From Rathayibacter iranicus NCPPB 2253 = VKM Ac-1602 (GTDB lineage Bacteria; Actinomycetota; Actinomycetes; Actinomycetales; Microbacteriaceae): DNA of 64,000 bases. The stretch spans positions 1-64,000 of the forward strand of contig NZ_QGDV01000016.1 of NCBI RefSeq assembly GCF_003149025.1, written 5' to 3'. The position numbers and the translations under genes were made by a program. Positions 34,983 through 42,699 of this stretch are shown piece after piece. The notes under the pieces were generated by a model. The model did no database searches. It was given only the letters and a program-made list of their open reading frames with translations, and was not told the DNA's origin. Position 1 is the stretch's first letter; each line of letters starts with the position of its first letter.

Positions 34983-35351
34983 GTGTGGCGGTCGACCCAG
35001 ATCGTCCGGTCCGCGCGGACCGTGCTGCGCGAGGTGACCGTCGCGGACGTCCCGTTCGAGCTCCGGATTCTCGCCGGGTCGACCCTCGTCACCGCCGACG
35101 ATACTGTCTCTGTCCCGCAGCGGGCTCTGGACTTCCTCGTCCGCGCGACCCGCGCCGGCGGGGACGCCACCTTCGTCCGCCATCGCACGAACGGATTCCT
35201 CGTCAGCCACGGCTACCCGTGGTTGCGCGTGCTGCATCGGCACCGGGACGAGTACACGAGAGCGCTCGTGGCCTGCCTACCCCAAGGCGACGGCAACCTG
35301 ATGGCCAGCACGCTGCTGAAGAGCGTGACAAAGGGGAGCGACAATGAGTAA
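34983..35351 (+). CDS. hypothetical protein in the XRE-Fic cassette
   Basis: 122 residues from GTG 34983, three bases after the XRE gene, and overlapping the Fic-like gene by eight bases. The spacing on both sides argues for a real, cotranslated gene. It contains TVLREVTVADVPFELRILAG and a histidine/arginine-rich middle (FVRHRTNGFLVSHGYPWLRV, LHRHRDE). I do not recognise the family. Position suggests a partner of the XRE and Fic-like proteins. Confidence 0.55.
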   Translation: MWRSTQIVRSARTVLREVTVADVPFELRILAGSTLVTADDTVSVPQRALDFLVRATRAGGDATFVRHRTNGFLVSHGYPWLRVLHRHRDEYTRALVACLPQGDGNLMASTLLKSVTKGSDNE

Positions 35352-36249
35352 GACCGGCGGCGGGCGCGGGTCCAACCATTATAGCATCCGCGGGGTCGGC
35401 AAGATCGCGGCTGCGCCCGCGCCGGGGAGGGAGCCCGAAGTCGTGCTAAGCACCACAATCAGCGACGGCACGCACTGGGACAATCTCCTCGCGCAGTTCC
35501 CGAGCTACCCCGGTGACGTGCTGGCGGTACCGGAGCCGGCGTGGGACGACCTGTCGGACCTCGTCGCTCGCATCGCACCGAAAGGGCGCGATCGCGCGGT
35601 GGCCCGTTACTTGGCTTGCGAGTCCCGCGCCCTATTCAACGATGCCCGGTTGGAGGGATTCGCATACACCGAACCGGAGATCGCAACCCTCATCAACGGC
35701 GGTCACGTCGCAGGCCACACCCTCGGCGAAGAAGCTCAGGTTGCCGGCATGAAGGCCGCGAGCGACCTCATGCTCCGCAGGGTCGAGGACGGACCCCTGG
35801 AACCAACGAAGGCTCTGTCCGACGACCTTCACCTCCAGGTGGCCCTCTCGCTCGGGTTGAAATCGCTGGCCTTCCGCGGAGACCAGCGCAAACAGTACGC
35901 GGGGCCGCTCGTCACCTTGGATTACGGTGAACGATTTCGAGCGCTGGACGCGCGGGTGACCCCCGCCGTGCTGGACAGCGGCCTGCGAAGGATCAAGCAA
36001 CTCGACCACCCGGTCCTGCGCGCCGTCACCTGGGCCGCTTTCGCCACATACTCGCAGTTCTACCTCGAAGGCAACAGACGCGCAGGCCGGTACGTCATGA
36101 ACGCCGTCGTGATGTCGCACGGCTTCGACGCCATCCTGATCCCCGACCGACTGAAAGCGGAGTACCAGGACGCCCTCGTCGAGTCCTACCGGTCTGGAAA
36201 CGTCACGAGTCACATTCGATTCCTGCTTGAGCTGTACAACGATCAGTGA
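35344..36249 (+). CDS. Fic/DOC-like protein with altered catalytic motif
   Basis: 301 residues from ATG 35344. Near residues 236-258 it reads YSQFYLEGNRRAGRYVMNAV, which aligns with the Fic core HxFx(D/E)GNxRxxR: E, G, N and both R are kept, but the catalytic His falls on Gln. An upstream helix (FAYTEPEIATLINGGHVAGHT) resembles the region before the Fic fold. Fic proteins transfer AMP or phosphate to target proteins and are often toxins; without the His this one may be inactive or use other chemistry. Last gene of the XRE-unknown-Fic cassette. Family assignment rests on one motif and context. Confidence 0.6.
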   Translation: MSKTGGGRGSNHYSIRGVGKIAAAPAPGREPEVVLSTTISDGTHWDNLLAQFPSYPGDVLAVPEPAWDDLSDLVARIAPKGRDRAVARYLACESRALFNDARLEGFAYTEPEIATLINGGHVAGHTLGEEAQVAGMKAASDLMLRRVEDGPLEPTKALSDDLHLQVALSLGLKSLAFRGDQRKQYAGPLVTLDYGERFRALDARVTPAVLDSGLRRIKQLDHPVLRAVTWAAFATYSQFYLEGNRRAGRYVMNAVVMSHGFDAILIPDRLKAEYQDALVESYRSGNVTSHIRFLLELYNDQ

Positions 36250-36279
36250 CGAGGCTCAGCCGGGCCTGCTCGGCCGTAC

Positions 36280-36591
36280 GCCGAGCTGTGCCGTCCTGTC
36301 GCAACGTTTCCCGACCCCAGTGCAGCGATCACGGCCGGGACCGTCGCCGCGACGACCCAGGCCCTCATGCGCACCGTTCATGGCCAGAAGTTCGTCATCA
36401 CCTTCCGCGAAGCGTTCTTTGACGCCCCGCACGACCTGGTGGCGTCCGGCGCGGTCAGGTTCGGCTGGTTGATCACGTGTGGTGCGAACGCTCGGGTGAT
36501 CGTCGAGCAGGCGTTCAGCGGACGCCTCGCCGGCGGGTACGTTCGCGATCCCACTGAGATGAGGCGGGAAGGCGCTGCCGGGGGAGATTGA
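36280..36591 (+). pseudogene. fragment of the HAD gene at 2499
   Basis: The frame carries PSAAITAGTVAATTQAL, KFVITFREAFFDAPHDLVAS and VIVEQAFSGRLAGGYV, matching residues ~78-165 of the HAD protein at 2499-3254 with frequent substitutions. Both ends of the gene, including the DxD motif and the WADDE region, are missing. With the decayed tagged gene at 34054 it forms the second copy of the HAD/tagged pair. Confidence 0.75.
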
Positions 36592-36778
36592 GGCTGGTCG
36601 GGTCGGGCGCTGACAGTCGGACTGCCTGAAGCGCCGCTGTCGTGCTCTCGCCTCCCTCGGGCGCAGCCACCGGCGCGGCACCGCGCATAGTCCTGATGTC
36701 GGCGGCTAGGCGTGCTGACCGACCCGCAGTCTCGAGTTGAGACATCGGACTGGGACACACTCGATTGGAGCCGCCTAC

Positions 36779-37048
36779 ATGGATGTCGTGAGCACGAATA
36801 GCGACGAAACAATTCCGGAAATCACGGCTGACCTCCTCAAGGCGAAGCAGGTCGCTCGACGGCTGGGGGTGACCGAGGGGAGCCTCAGCCAGATGCGCTT
36901 CCACAGCCGCGGACCTGCCTACGTGAAGCTCGGGCGAGCCATCCGCTACCGAGAGGTGGACATCGTCGAGTACATCAACCGGTCCGTGCGAGCCACCGTC
37001 GACGCGCAGAATCCGGTCGACGCCGCGCCGTACGCGCAGTCCGCCTGA
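36779..37048 (+). CDS. excisionase-like helix-turn-helix protein
   Basis: 89 residues from ATG 36779, with GGAG eight bases upstream; a TTG at 36737 would extend it but has no support. The core ADLLKAKQVARRLGVTEGSL and YVKLGRAIRYREVDIVEYI is the winged-helix of excisionase/HTH_17 proteins, which bind and bend DNA at attachment sites. It lies 36 bases before the integrase gene, the normal arrangement in integrative elements. Confidence 0.8.
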   Translation: MDVVSTNSDETIPEITADLLKAKQVARRLGVTEGSLSQMRFHSRGPAYVKLGRAIRYREVDIVEYINRSVRATVDAQNPVDAAPYAQSA

Positions 37049-37084
37049 CGCCACGGTCGCGACAACACCCACTGAGGACTGGAC

Positions 37085-38263
37085 ATGGCGAGTATCAAGC
37101 CCTATGCGACCAAGGCCGGGCAACGATGGGAGGTTCGCTACGTCAAGCCGGACGGGCAGGGAACGCGCAAGCGCGGCTTCCTGACGAAGCGTGACGCGAC
37201 GACCTGGCAGGCTCACGCGCTGGTTCGCATCCATGACGGTGAGTTCACCGCCCCCGCCGCGCGTAAGAGCCTCCTCGGCCCGCTGATCGAGAGGTACGTT
37301 CAGCGCACAGCAGGGCTCCGCGCGACGACAATTGCATCTCGGGAATCGACCGCGAAGACATGGGTGTATCCCAAGTGGTCGACGTGGCAGGTCGGGAAGG
37401 TGCTGAAGACCGACCTGCAGGACTGGGTCGAGGAACTTGCGAAGCAGAATTGCGGCGCGGCGACGATCGAGAAGGCCCACACGATGGTGTTCGCCGTGAT
37501 GCAGGCCGCTGTCGACGACAAACTCATCTCCGGGAACCCCGCGATCGGCGTGAAGCTCCCGCCGGCCATCAGACGAGCACACCCGTATCTGAGCGCAGCC
37601 GAGGTCACCGAGCTTGTCTCGCACATGGATGAGCGCTACCGACTCTTGGTCTCCTTCCTCGCCTGGACAGGGGTCCGGTTCGGCGAGGCTGCCGCTCTGC
37701 GAGTCAGCGATCTCAACCTCGACGGTGCGTCGATGGTGATCAGCCGATCGGTCACAGAGGTCCGTGGGTACCTGATCGAAGGCCCGACGAAGAGCGGCGA
37801 GTCACGCGTCGTCCCCATTCAGCCCCAGCTCGTCCCTGCGCTGCGCACCCAGATTCGCGGCCTCCCCACAAACAGTCTTGTGTTCCAAGCCGCTCAAGGC
37901 GGTCAGCTGCGCGCGAACACATGGCGAAACCGATATTTGTACCCCGGTCTCGAGCGAGCGACGAAAGCGCGGGCCGAAGCGAACCGCCGCGCGTACGGCT
38001 CCGCGCAGGCCGGGAAGCCGTTCCCGCAGATCACCCCGCATGATCTCCGTCACACTGCCGCTTCGCTCGCCGTGCAGGCTCAGGCGAACGTCCTCGGTAT
38101 CCAGCGGATGCTGGGCCACGAAAGCGCCTCGATGACGCTCAACGTCTACGCCGACCTCTTCGACACGCACCTGGTTGAAGTCGGCTACAGGATGGGCCAG
38201 CTCCTGGCGGGAACCAACCTGCTGTCGTTTCTGCCGACGGACGGTTCCGCACTCCCCGCCTGA
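37085..38263 (+). CDS. tyrosine recombinase (integrase)
   Basis: 392 residues. N-terminal AP2-like arm-binding part (KPYATKAGQRWEVRYVKPDG), SAM-like core-binding domain (~65-155), and catalytic domain with the expected residues: R in TGVRFGEAAALR, K in TKSGESRV, HDLRH (HxxR), LGHESASMTLNVYADLF (H/W position and nucleophile Y). All catalytic positions are present, so the enzyme should be active. It points towards the 3' end of tRNA-Val(CAC) 420 bases away, the probable attachment site. Confidence 0.92.
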   Translation: MASIKPYATKAGQRWEVRYVKPDGQGTRKRGFLTKRDATTWQAHALVRIHDGEFTAPAARKSLLGPLIERYVQRTAGLRATTIASRESTAKTWVYPKWSTWQVGKVLKTDLQDWVEELAKQNCGAATIEKAHTMVFAVMQAAVDDKLISGNPAIGVKLPPAIRRAHPYLSAAEVTELVSHMDERYRLLVSFLAWTGVRFGEAAALRVSDLNLDGASMVISRSVTEVRGYLIEGPTKSGESRVVPIQPQLVPALRTQIRGLPTNSLVFQAAQGGQLRANTWRNRYLYPGLERATKARAEANRRAYGSAQAGKPFPQITPHDLRHTAASLAVQAQANVLGIQRMLGHESASMTLNVYADLFDTHLVEVGYRMGQLLAGTNLLSFLPTDGSALPA

Positions 38264-38681
38264 CCACAGCCCGCCGCGCCAGCGATTCCCCGGCGTACAG
38301 GAGCATCGACGCGCTCGCCGAGTCGGTTCGAGGCGCCCAGCGAAGCTGAGTACGGCCGACGTCGTCACGCAGCTTTGACGGCTACCGCGGCCCATTCGGC
38401 CTGGGGCGTGTTACGAGCCAGCGACCTGGCAGAGGTCGTGAGCATGGAGTTCCCGACCTCACCTGTCGCGAACGCCGAGCGCGGTGGCCTCTCGCGGCCC
38501 CGAGGCATCCTCGGACATGGTTTGGACGCCGAGATCGTCGTTCCCAACTGGTATCCAAACCCGACTAACGAGCGATGACGTCGCAGGAAAGTGGCCAAAC
38601 TGTGTCCAAAATCCGAACTGACGGCTGGCACTCAGTGCCGGTGAAGCCAGAATTTCCAGGCTGACCAGGTTTTTCCTGCGG
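38264..38681. other. integrase-to-tRNA interval, probable attachment-site arm
   Basis: No gene is supported; a 67-codon frame at 38375-38578 has no start signal or family. The stretch separates the integrase from the 3' end of the minus-strand tRNA-Val gene (38682). In tRNA-targeting elements this is where attL/attR arm sites lie. I could not find another copy of the tRNA 3' end elsewhere in the window, so the far end of the element is presumably left of position 1. Confidence 0.4.
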
Positions 38682-38754
38682 TGGGCGATACCGGACTCGA
38701 ACCGATGACCTCTTCCGTGTGAAGGAAGCGCGCTACCAACTGCGCCAATCGCCC
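38682..38754 (-). tRNA. tRNA-Val (anticodon CAC)
   Basis: On the minus strand the 73 bases fold as a standard cloverleaf: acceptor GGGCGAT/ATCGCCC, D-arm GCGCAGTTGGTAGCGC, anticodon stem CTTCC/GGAAG with loop TTCACAC, T-arm around GGTTCGAGTCC. Anticodon CAC reads GUG (Val). The bases after the discriminator do not read CCA exactly (CCG follows), so CCA would be added. Its 3' end faces the integrase. Confidence 0.93.
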
Positions 38755-38850
38755 GAACGGGCCGCTTGAGGCGACCCGAGAGACGATAGTAGCGGATCCA
38801 TCGGCCCCGTCTGCGTCACGACGCCACGCCGCGCCCGCACTCCGTTCGAT

Positions 38851-38878
38851 TTGGAAACTCGGCCGCGGGTCGTATACA
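38851..38878 (+). promoter_or_regulatory. probable promoter of the tRNA Gly-Cys-Val cluster
   Basis: TTGGAA (38851-38856) and TATACA (38873-38878) are 16 bases apart and match the sigma-70-type consensus well; transcription would start about 68 bases before tRNA-Gly. Confidence 0.6.
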
Positions 38879-38911
38879 TTCTTCTAGGTCGCGTCGGGAA
38901 GCGACAAAAGA

Positions 38912-38939
38912 AAACAGCATCACCGAAACAGCATCACCA
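38912..38939. repeat. two tandem copies of a 14-bp sequence
   Basis: AAACAGCATCACCG (38912-38925) is followed directly by AAACAGCATCACCA (38926-38939). It lies in the transcribed leader of the tRNA cluster and has no evident function. Confidence 0.6.
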
Positions 38940-38952
38940 GTACGACCTACAT

Positions 38953-39024
38953 GCGGATGTGGCGCAGCGGTAGCGCATCACCTTGCCAAGGTGAGGGTCG
39001 CGAGTTCGAATCTCGTCATCCGCT
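38953..39024 (+). tRNA. tRNA-Gly (anticodon GCC)
   Basis: Cloverleaf with acceptor GCGGATG/CATCCGC, D-arm GCGCAGCGGTAGCGC, anticodon stem TCACC/GGTGA with loop TTGCCAA (GCC, reads GGC) and T-arm GCGAGTTCGAATCTCGT. CCA is not encoded. Confidence 0.94.
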
Positions 39025-39134
39025 CGAATACCCGTCTTATGACGGGTGTCATCGGGAAGGCACCCCAGGGTGCGTCCCACCCGGTCGGTCCTCGGGCCAC
39101 CGACACCGAATCCCGTACACGGTGGAACATGCAC

Positions 39135-39205
39135 GGTGGATTGGCCGAGAGGCGAGGCAGCGGCCTGCAAAGCCGTATACACGGGTTCGAATCCCGTATC
39201 CACCT
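39135..39205 (+). tRNA. tRNA-Cys (anticodon GCA)
   Basis: Cloverleaf with acceptor GGTGGAT/ATCCACC, anticodon loop CTGCAAA (GCA, reads UGC) between GCGGC and GCCGT, and T-arm CGGGTTCGAATCCCG. CCA is not encoded. Confidence 0.94.
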
Positions 39206-39243
39206 CGATCGTTCACCGAGCGAGGCGCTCCGCAGGGAGCAAC

Positions 39244-39318
39244 GGGCGATTGGCGCAGCGGTAGCGCGCTTCCCTGACACGGAAGAGGTCACTGGTTCGA
39301 TCCCAGTATCGCCCACCA
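39244..39318 (+). tRNA. tRNA-Val (anticodon GAC)
   Basis: Cloverleaf with acceptor GGGCGAT/ATCGCCC, anticodon stem CTTCC/GGAAG with loop CTGACAC (GAC, reads GUC) and encoded CCA at 39316-39318. It is nearly identical to the CAC gene at 38682 in the opposite orientation, apart from the anticodon loop and a few arm bases. Confidence 0.94.
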
Positions 39319-39320
39319 CC

Positions 39321-39348
39321 AGAACCCCCGGCTTCGGCCGGGGGTTCT
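39321..39348 (+). terminator. intrinsic terminator after the tRNA cluster
   Basis: A perfect 12-bp stem AGAACCCCCGGC/GCCGGGGGTTCT closed by a TTCG tetraloop starts two bases after the CCA of tRNA-Val. The T-rich tail is short, as usual in high-GC actinobacteria. Confidence 0.85.
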
Positions 39349-39365
39349 CGTCTAGGGTGAGCGGC

Positions 39366-40238
39366 ATGACCACGCGGAGCATCGGCGGACGCGCGTTCGA
39401 CTTCGAGCGGCAGGTCGCCGTGATGGCGGTCGTGAACCGCACGCCCGACTCCTTCTACGACAGGGGCTCGACCTTCGCCCTGGACAGGGCGGTGGCAGCG
39501 GCCATCCGCGCCGCTGAGCAGGGTGCCGACTGGGTCGATATCGGCGGAGTGCCCTTCGGCCGTGGGCCGGCCGTCTCGCTGCAGGAGGAACTCGACCGAG
39601 TGGTGCCGGTGGTGTCCGGCATTGCCGAGCGGAGTGACGTGGTCGTCTCCGTCGACACGACACGTTCCGACGTAGCCCTGGCGAGCATCGCGGCGGGAGC
39701 CTCCGTCATCAATGACACCAGCGGTCTGCACGACCCGAGGATGTTGGCCGTGCTCGCCGCCTCCTCCGCGTCGCTCGTGATCACCCATAGCCTCGGTGCG
39801 CCGCGCAGCGAGCCCGCCCGGCCCGAGTACGACGATGTCGTGTCGACCGTCGTCGAGTACCTGCGCGCCAAGGCGGAGCAGGCGCGGGCCGCGGGTGTGT
39901 CCGCCGAGCGGATCATCGTCGATCCGGGGCACGACCTCAACAAGAACACGCTGCACACGCTGGAGTTGACTCGGCGTCTTGCCGAGCTGACATCGCTCGG
40001 GTATCCGGTGCTCGCCGCCGTCTCAAATAAGGACTTCATTGGCGAGACTCTCGATCGGCCGCAGGGGGAACGGCTCGAGGGCTCTCTCGCCGCGGCCGTG
40101 ATCTGCATCCTCCACGGTGCGCGGATTGTCCGAATGCACGATGTGCGTCAGGCAGTCGACGCGGTCCGGCTCACGGAGGCGGTACTGGGCTGGCGAGCGC
40201 CGGCGTACCTCCGCCACAACGTGGAGCCGACGGCGTGA
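39366..40238 (+). CDS. folP: dihydropteroate synthase-family protein (FolP2-like)
   Basis: 290 residues from ATG 39366. Pterin-binding TIM-barrel motifs: MAVVNRTPDSFYDRG (the NxTPDSF signature), DWVDIGG, VVSVDTTRSDVA, INDTSG and DPGHDLNKN. The usual DIGGxSTRPG is DIGGVPFGRGP and the usual DPGxGFGK is DPGHDLNKN; these changes resemble the second, FolP2-type paralogue of actinobacteria, which may not make folate. A paralogue elsewhere cannot be excluded. It overlaps the following reductase gene by four bases (GTGA), suggesting a shared pathway. Confidence 0.82.
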   Translation: MTTRSIGGRAFDFERQVAVMAVVNRTPDSFYDRGSTFALDRAVAAAIRAAEQGADWVDIGGVPFGRGPAVSLQEELDRVVPVVSGIAERSDVVVSVDTTRSDVALASIAAGASVINDTSGLHDPRMLAVLAASSASLVITHSLGAPRSEPARPEYDDVVSTVVEYLRAKAEQARAAGVSAERIIVDPGHDLNKNTLHTLELTRRLAELTSLGYPVLAAVSNKDFIGETLDRPQGERLEGSLAAAVICILHGARIVRMHDVRQAVDAVRLTEAVLGWRAPAYLRHNVEPTA

Positions 40239-40978
40239 GCGCCCGGATCGACGGGCTCGTGCCGGCCGCGCTGAACCTCTCGGACGAGTCATTGCTCGCG
40301 CTGTATGCGGACGAGTCGAAGAAGGAGTGGCTGCGGGTCAACTTCGTCTCGAGCATCGACGGAGCGGTCACCCGCGGCGAGGTGTCGGGGGACCTGGGCG
40401 GCGAGGCCGACCTGCGCGTCTTCGCCCTCCTCCGCCGACTTGCTGACGTCGTGCTGGTCGCTGCCGGGACCGTGCGGGCGGAGGGATACGGTCCGATGGT
40501 CCTCGGGGACGAGGCCGCGGTGGCGCGTCGCGTGGCGGGCCTGCCGCCGCATCCCGTATTTGCGATCGTGTCGGGCTCACTCGATCTCGATCCCGCCTCA
40601 CGAGTGTTCACCGAGGCGCCGGTGCGTCCCGTGGTCGTGACCATCGGCTCGTCGCCGGCGCGCCGACGCTCGGAGCTGGCGGCGGTCGCGGACGTCCTCG
40701 TCTGCGGTGAGGACGCACTCGATGTTGGGCGGATGCGCGCGCAGCTCGCCGAGCGGGCTCTCGGTCGGATTCACTGCGAGGGCGGACCGTCGCTGCTCGG
40801 CGCGCTGCTGGCCGCGGACGCCGTCGACGAATTGTGCCTGACGATCAGCCCGACACTCGAGGCGGGGGAGTCGGGCCGGGTGGCACGCGGGCCGATTCCG
40901 CACGCGCGCGAGCAGCGCCTGGCGCACGTCCTCACGGCGGGAGACGTACTCCTGCTGCGCTATCTGCGTCGGCGCTGA
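40235..40978 (+). CDS. RibD C-terminal/DHFR-like reductase
   Basis: 247 residues from GTG 40235. Matches the RibD_C fold: NFVSSIDGAVTRGEVSGDLGG (substrate loop), DVVLVAAGTVRAEGYGPM, and IHCEGGPSLLGALLAADAVDELCLTISP near the C-terminus. Members reduce deaminated riboflavin precursors or related pterin-like compounds with NADPH. It lacks the deaminase half of RibD, so it is a stand-alone reductase. Cotranslated with the FolP-like gene, so a role in pterin/folate or deazaflavin-type metabolism is possible. Confidence 0.8.
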   Translation: MSARIDGLVPAALNLSDESLLALYADESKKEWLRVNFVSSIDGAVTRGEVSGDLGGEADLRVFALLRRLADVVLVAAGTVRAEGYGPMVLGDEAAVARRVAGLPPHPVFAIVSGSLDLDPASRVFTEAPVRPVVVTIGSSPARRRSELAAVADVLVCGEDALDVGRMRAQLAERALGRIHCEGGPSLLGALLAADAVDELCLTISPTLEAGESGRVARGPIPHAREQRLAHVLTAGDVLLLRYLRRR

Positions 40979-40998
40979 GAGACGCTGCTGGCGCGCAA

Positions 40999-42540
40999 CT
41001 ACTCCCGCCAGCGGACGTTGTCGTCACGCTTCGCTTCGGAGGCCGGCCGCGCGGCGACGACGGGGTTCGCCCCGGTGAATCCGTCGCGGGCGGCAGCGAT
41101 TGCCAAAATCCGCGGCTTCGCGACGTTCCAGCCGATGATGAGTGCGGGCACGCCGACGACCGCGACGATGCCGACGGTCCAGGTACCGGTCGGGAAATCG
41201 GCCGCGATCAGCAGCACCACCACGACCAGGAACGTCAACGTGATCCACGAGGTGACCGGGGCTCCGGGCATTCGGAAGCTCGGACGCGTAAGCCGCCCCT
41301 GCGCGGCCCAGCGCTGCAGCTGCATCTGGCAGAGCACGATCATCCCCCAGCCCGTGACGATGCCCAGGGCCGAGACGTTCAGCACGATCTCGAACGCCTG
41401 TTTCGGGACGAAGAGATTGAGCACGATGCCGACCAGCGTGATGCTCGCGGTGAGGAGAATGCCTCCGAACGGTACTCCCTGCGCGTTCATCTTCCCGGTG
41501 AAGCGCGGGGCGGAGCCGTTGAGCGCCATCGAGCGCAGGATGCGGCCGGTGGAGTAGAGCCCGGCGTTGATGCTCGAGAGGGCGGCGGTCAGGACCACGA
41601 AGTTCATGATCGAGCCCGCGATCTCGCCGAAGGAACCGTCGCCGAGGCTGCTGAAAAAGGTGACGAACGGGCTTTGGTCTTTCGAGTAGGCCGTGAAGGG
41701 CAGCAGGAGGGTGAGGAGCAGGACCGAGCCGACGTAGAAGACGGCGATGCGAAGGATCACCGAGTTGATCGCGCGCGGGATGACCTTCGCCGGCTCGGCC
41801 GTTTCGCCCGCCGCGGTGCCGACGAGTTCGACGCCCGAGTAGGCGAAGACGACACCCTGCACGACGAGGACGCTGGCGATGAGGCCGCCCGGGAGGATGC
41901 CTCCGTTGTCGTTCCACAGGCTGATGCCAGGCTCGACGGTCGTGCCGCCGGCGTGAAGCGGCCAGCCCGCGGCCAACACGACCACGCCGACAATGAGGAA
42001 CACCACGAGCGCGGTGACCTTGATGAGTGCGAACCAGAACTCGAGTTCGCCGAAGACCTTCACCGAGACCAGGTTGAGCGAGAGCACGACGACCAGGGCG
42101 ATGAGCGCGAGGAGCCACTGCGGCACCGAGGAGAACATCGCCCAGTACTTCACGTAGAGGGCGACCGCGGTGACGTCGGCGATCGCCGTCATCGCCCAGT
42201 TGAGGAAGTACATCCAGCCGGCGATGAAGGCCGCTTTCTCGCCGAGGAACTCGCGAGCGTAGGAGATGAAGGACCCGGAACTTGGCCGGTGCAGCACGAG
42301 TTCGCCGAGGGCGCGAAGGATCAGATAGGCGAAAACACCGCAGACCGCGTAGACGATCACCAGCGAGGGTCCCGCCGACGCGAGGCGACCGCCGGCACCG
42401 AGGAACAGGCCTGTGCCGATGGCGCCTCCGATTGCGATCATCTGCAACTGCCGGGGCTTGAGTCCGGGGCGGTAGCCCTCCTGTTCCCTCGAGAAGTCGG
42501 GCTGCGAGGGCCCGTCGTAGTCGGTGTCGCTCTGCTTCAC
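40999..42540 (-). CDS. amino-acid permease (APC family)
   Basis: 513 residues from GTG 42540, which has GAGGGAGC seven bases upstream; a further upstream GTG (42585) lacks a site. Begins with the family signature [20 protein letters not shown], followed by twelve hydrophobic segments; contains [14 protein letters not shown]-like and [14 protein letters not shown] segments typical of AnsP/GabP-type proton symporters. It imports an amino acid; asparagine or an aromatic one cannot be told apart here. Convergent with the reductase gene, 20 bases away. Confidence 0.88.
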   Translation of the reverse strand: MKQSDTDYDGPSQPDFSREQEGYRPGLKPRQLQMIAIGGAIGTGLFLGAGGRLASAGPSLVIVYAVCGVFAYLILRALGELVLHRPSSGSFISYAREFLGEKAAFIAGWMYFLNWAMTAIADVTAVALYVKYWAMFSSVPQWLLALIALVVVLSLNLVSVKVFGELEFWFALIKVTALVVFLIVGVVVLAAGWPLHAGGTTVEPGISLWNDNGGILPGGLIASVLVVQGVVFAYSGVELVGTAAGETAEPAKVIPRAINSVILRIAVFYVGSVLLLTLLLPFTAYSKDQSPFVTFFSSLGDGSFGEIAGSIMNFVVLTAALSSINAGLYSTGRILRSMALNGSAPRFTGKMNAQGVPFGGILLTASITLVGIVLNLFVPKQAFEIVLNVSALGIVTGWGMIVLCQMQLQRWAAQGRLTRPSFRMPGAPVTSWITLTFLVVVVLLIAADFPTGTWTVGIVAVVGVPALIIGWNVAKPRILAIAAARDGFTGANPVVAARPASEAKRDDNVRWRE

Positions 42541-42699
42541 GGAGGCTCCCTCGTCACCGGGTCGCGCCGGGCGGCTGCCCGGCACGACCGACAGGGTACG
42601 ACTGCGAGGCAGAGAGGATGCACGTGGCGCGAATTGCAGGACGTGAATCCTCTCAGATTCGCGCTTTTTGGCCTCCTGAGCCGGCTATTGCGCCTCAAA

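Noticed and set aside
38375-38578. 67-codon ORF between integrase and tRNA-Val
   Set aside because: No start signal, no recognisable domain, and the region is expected to hold attachment-site arms.
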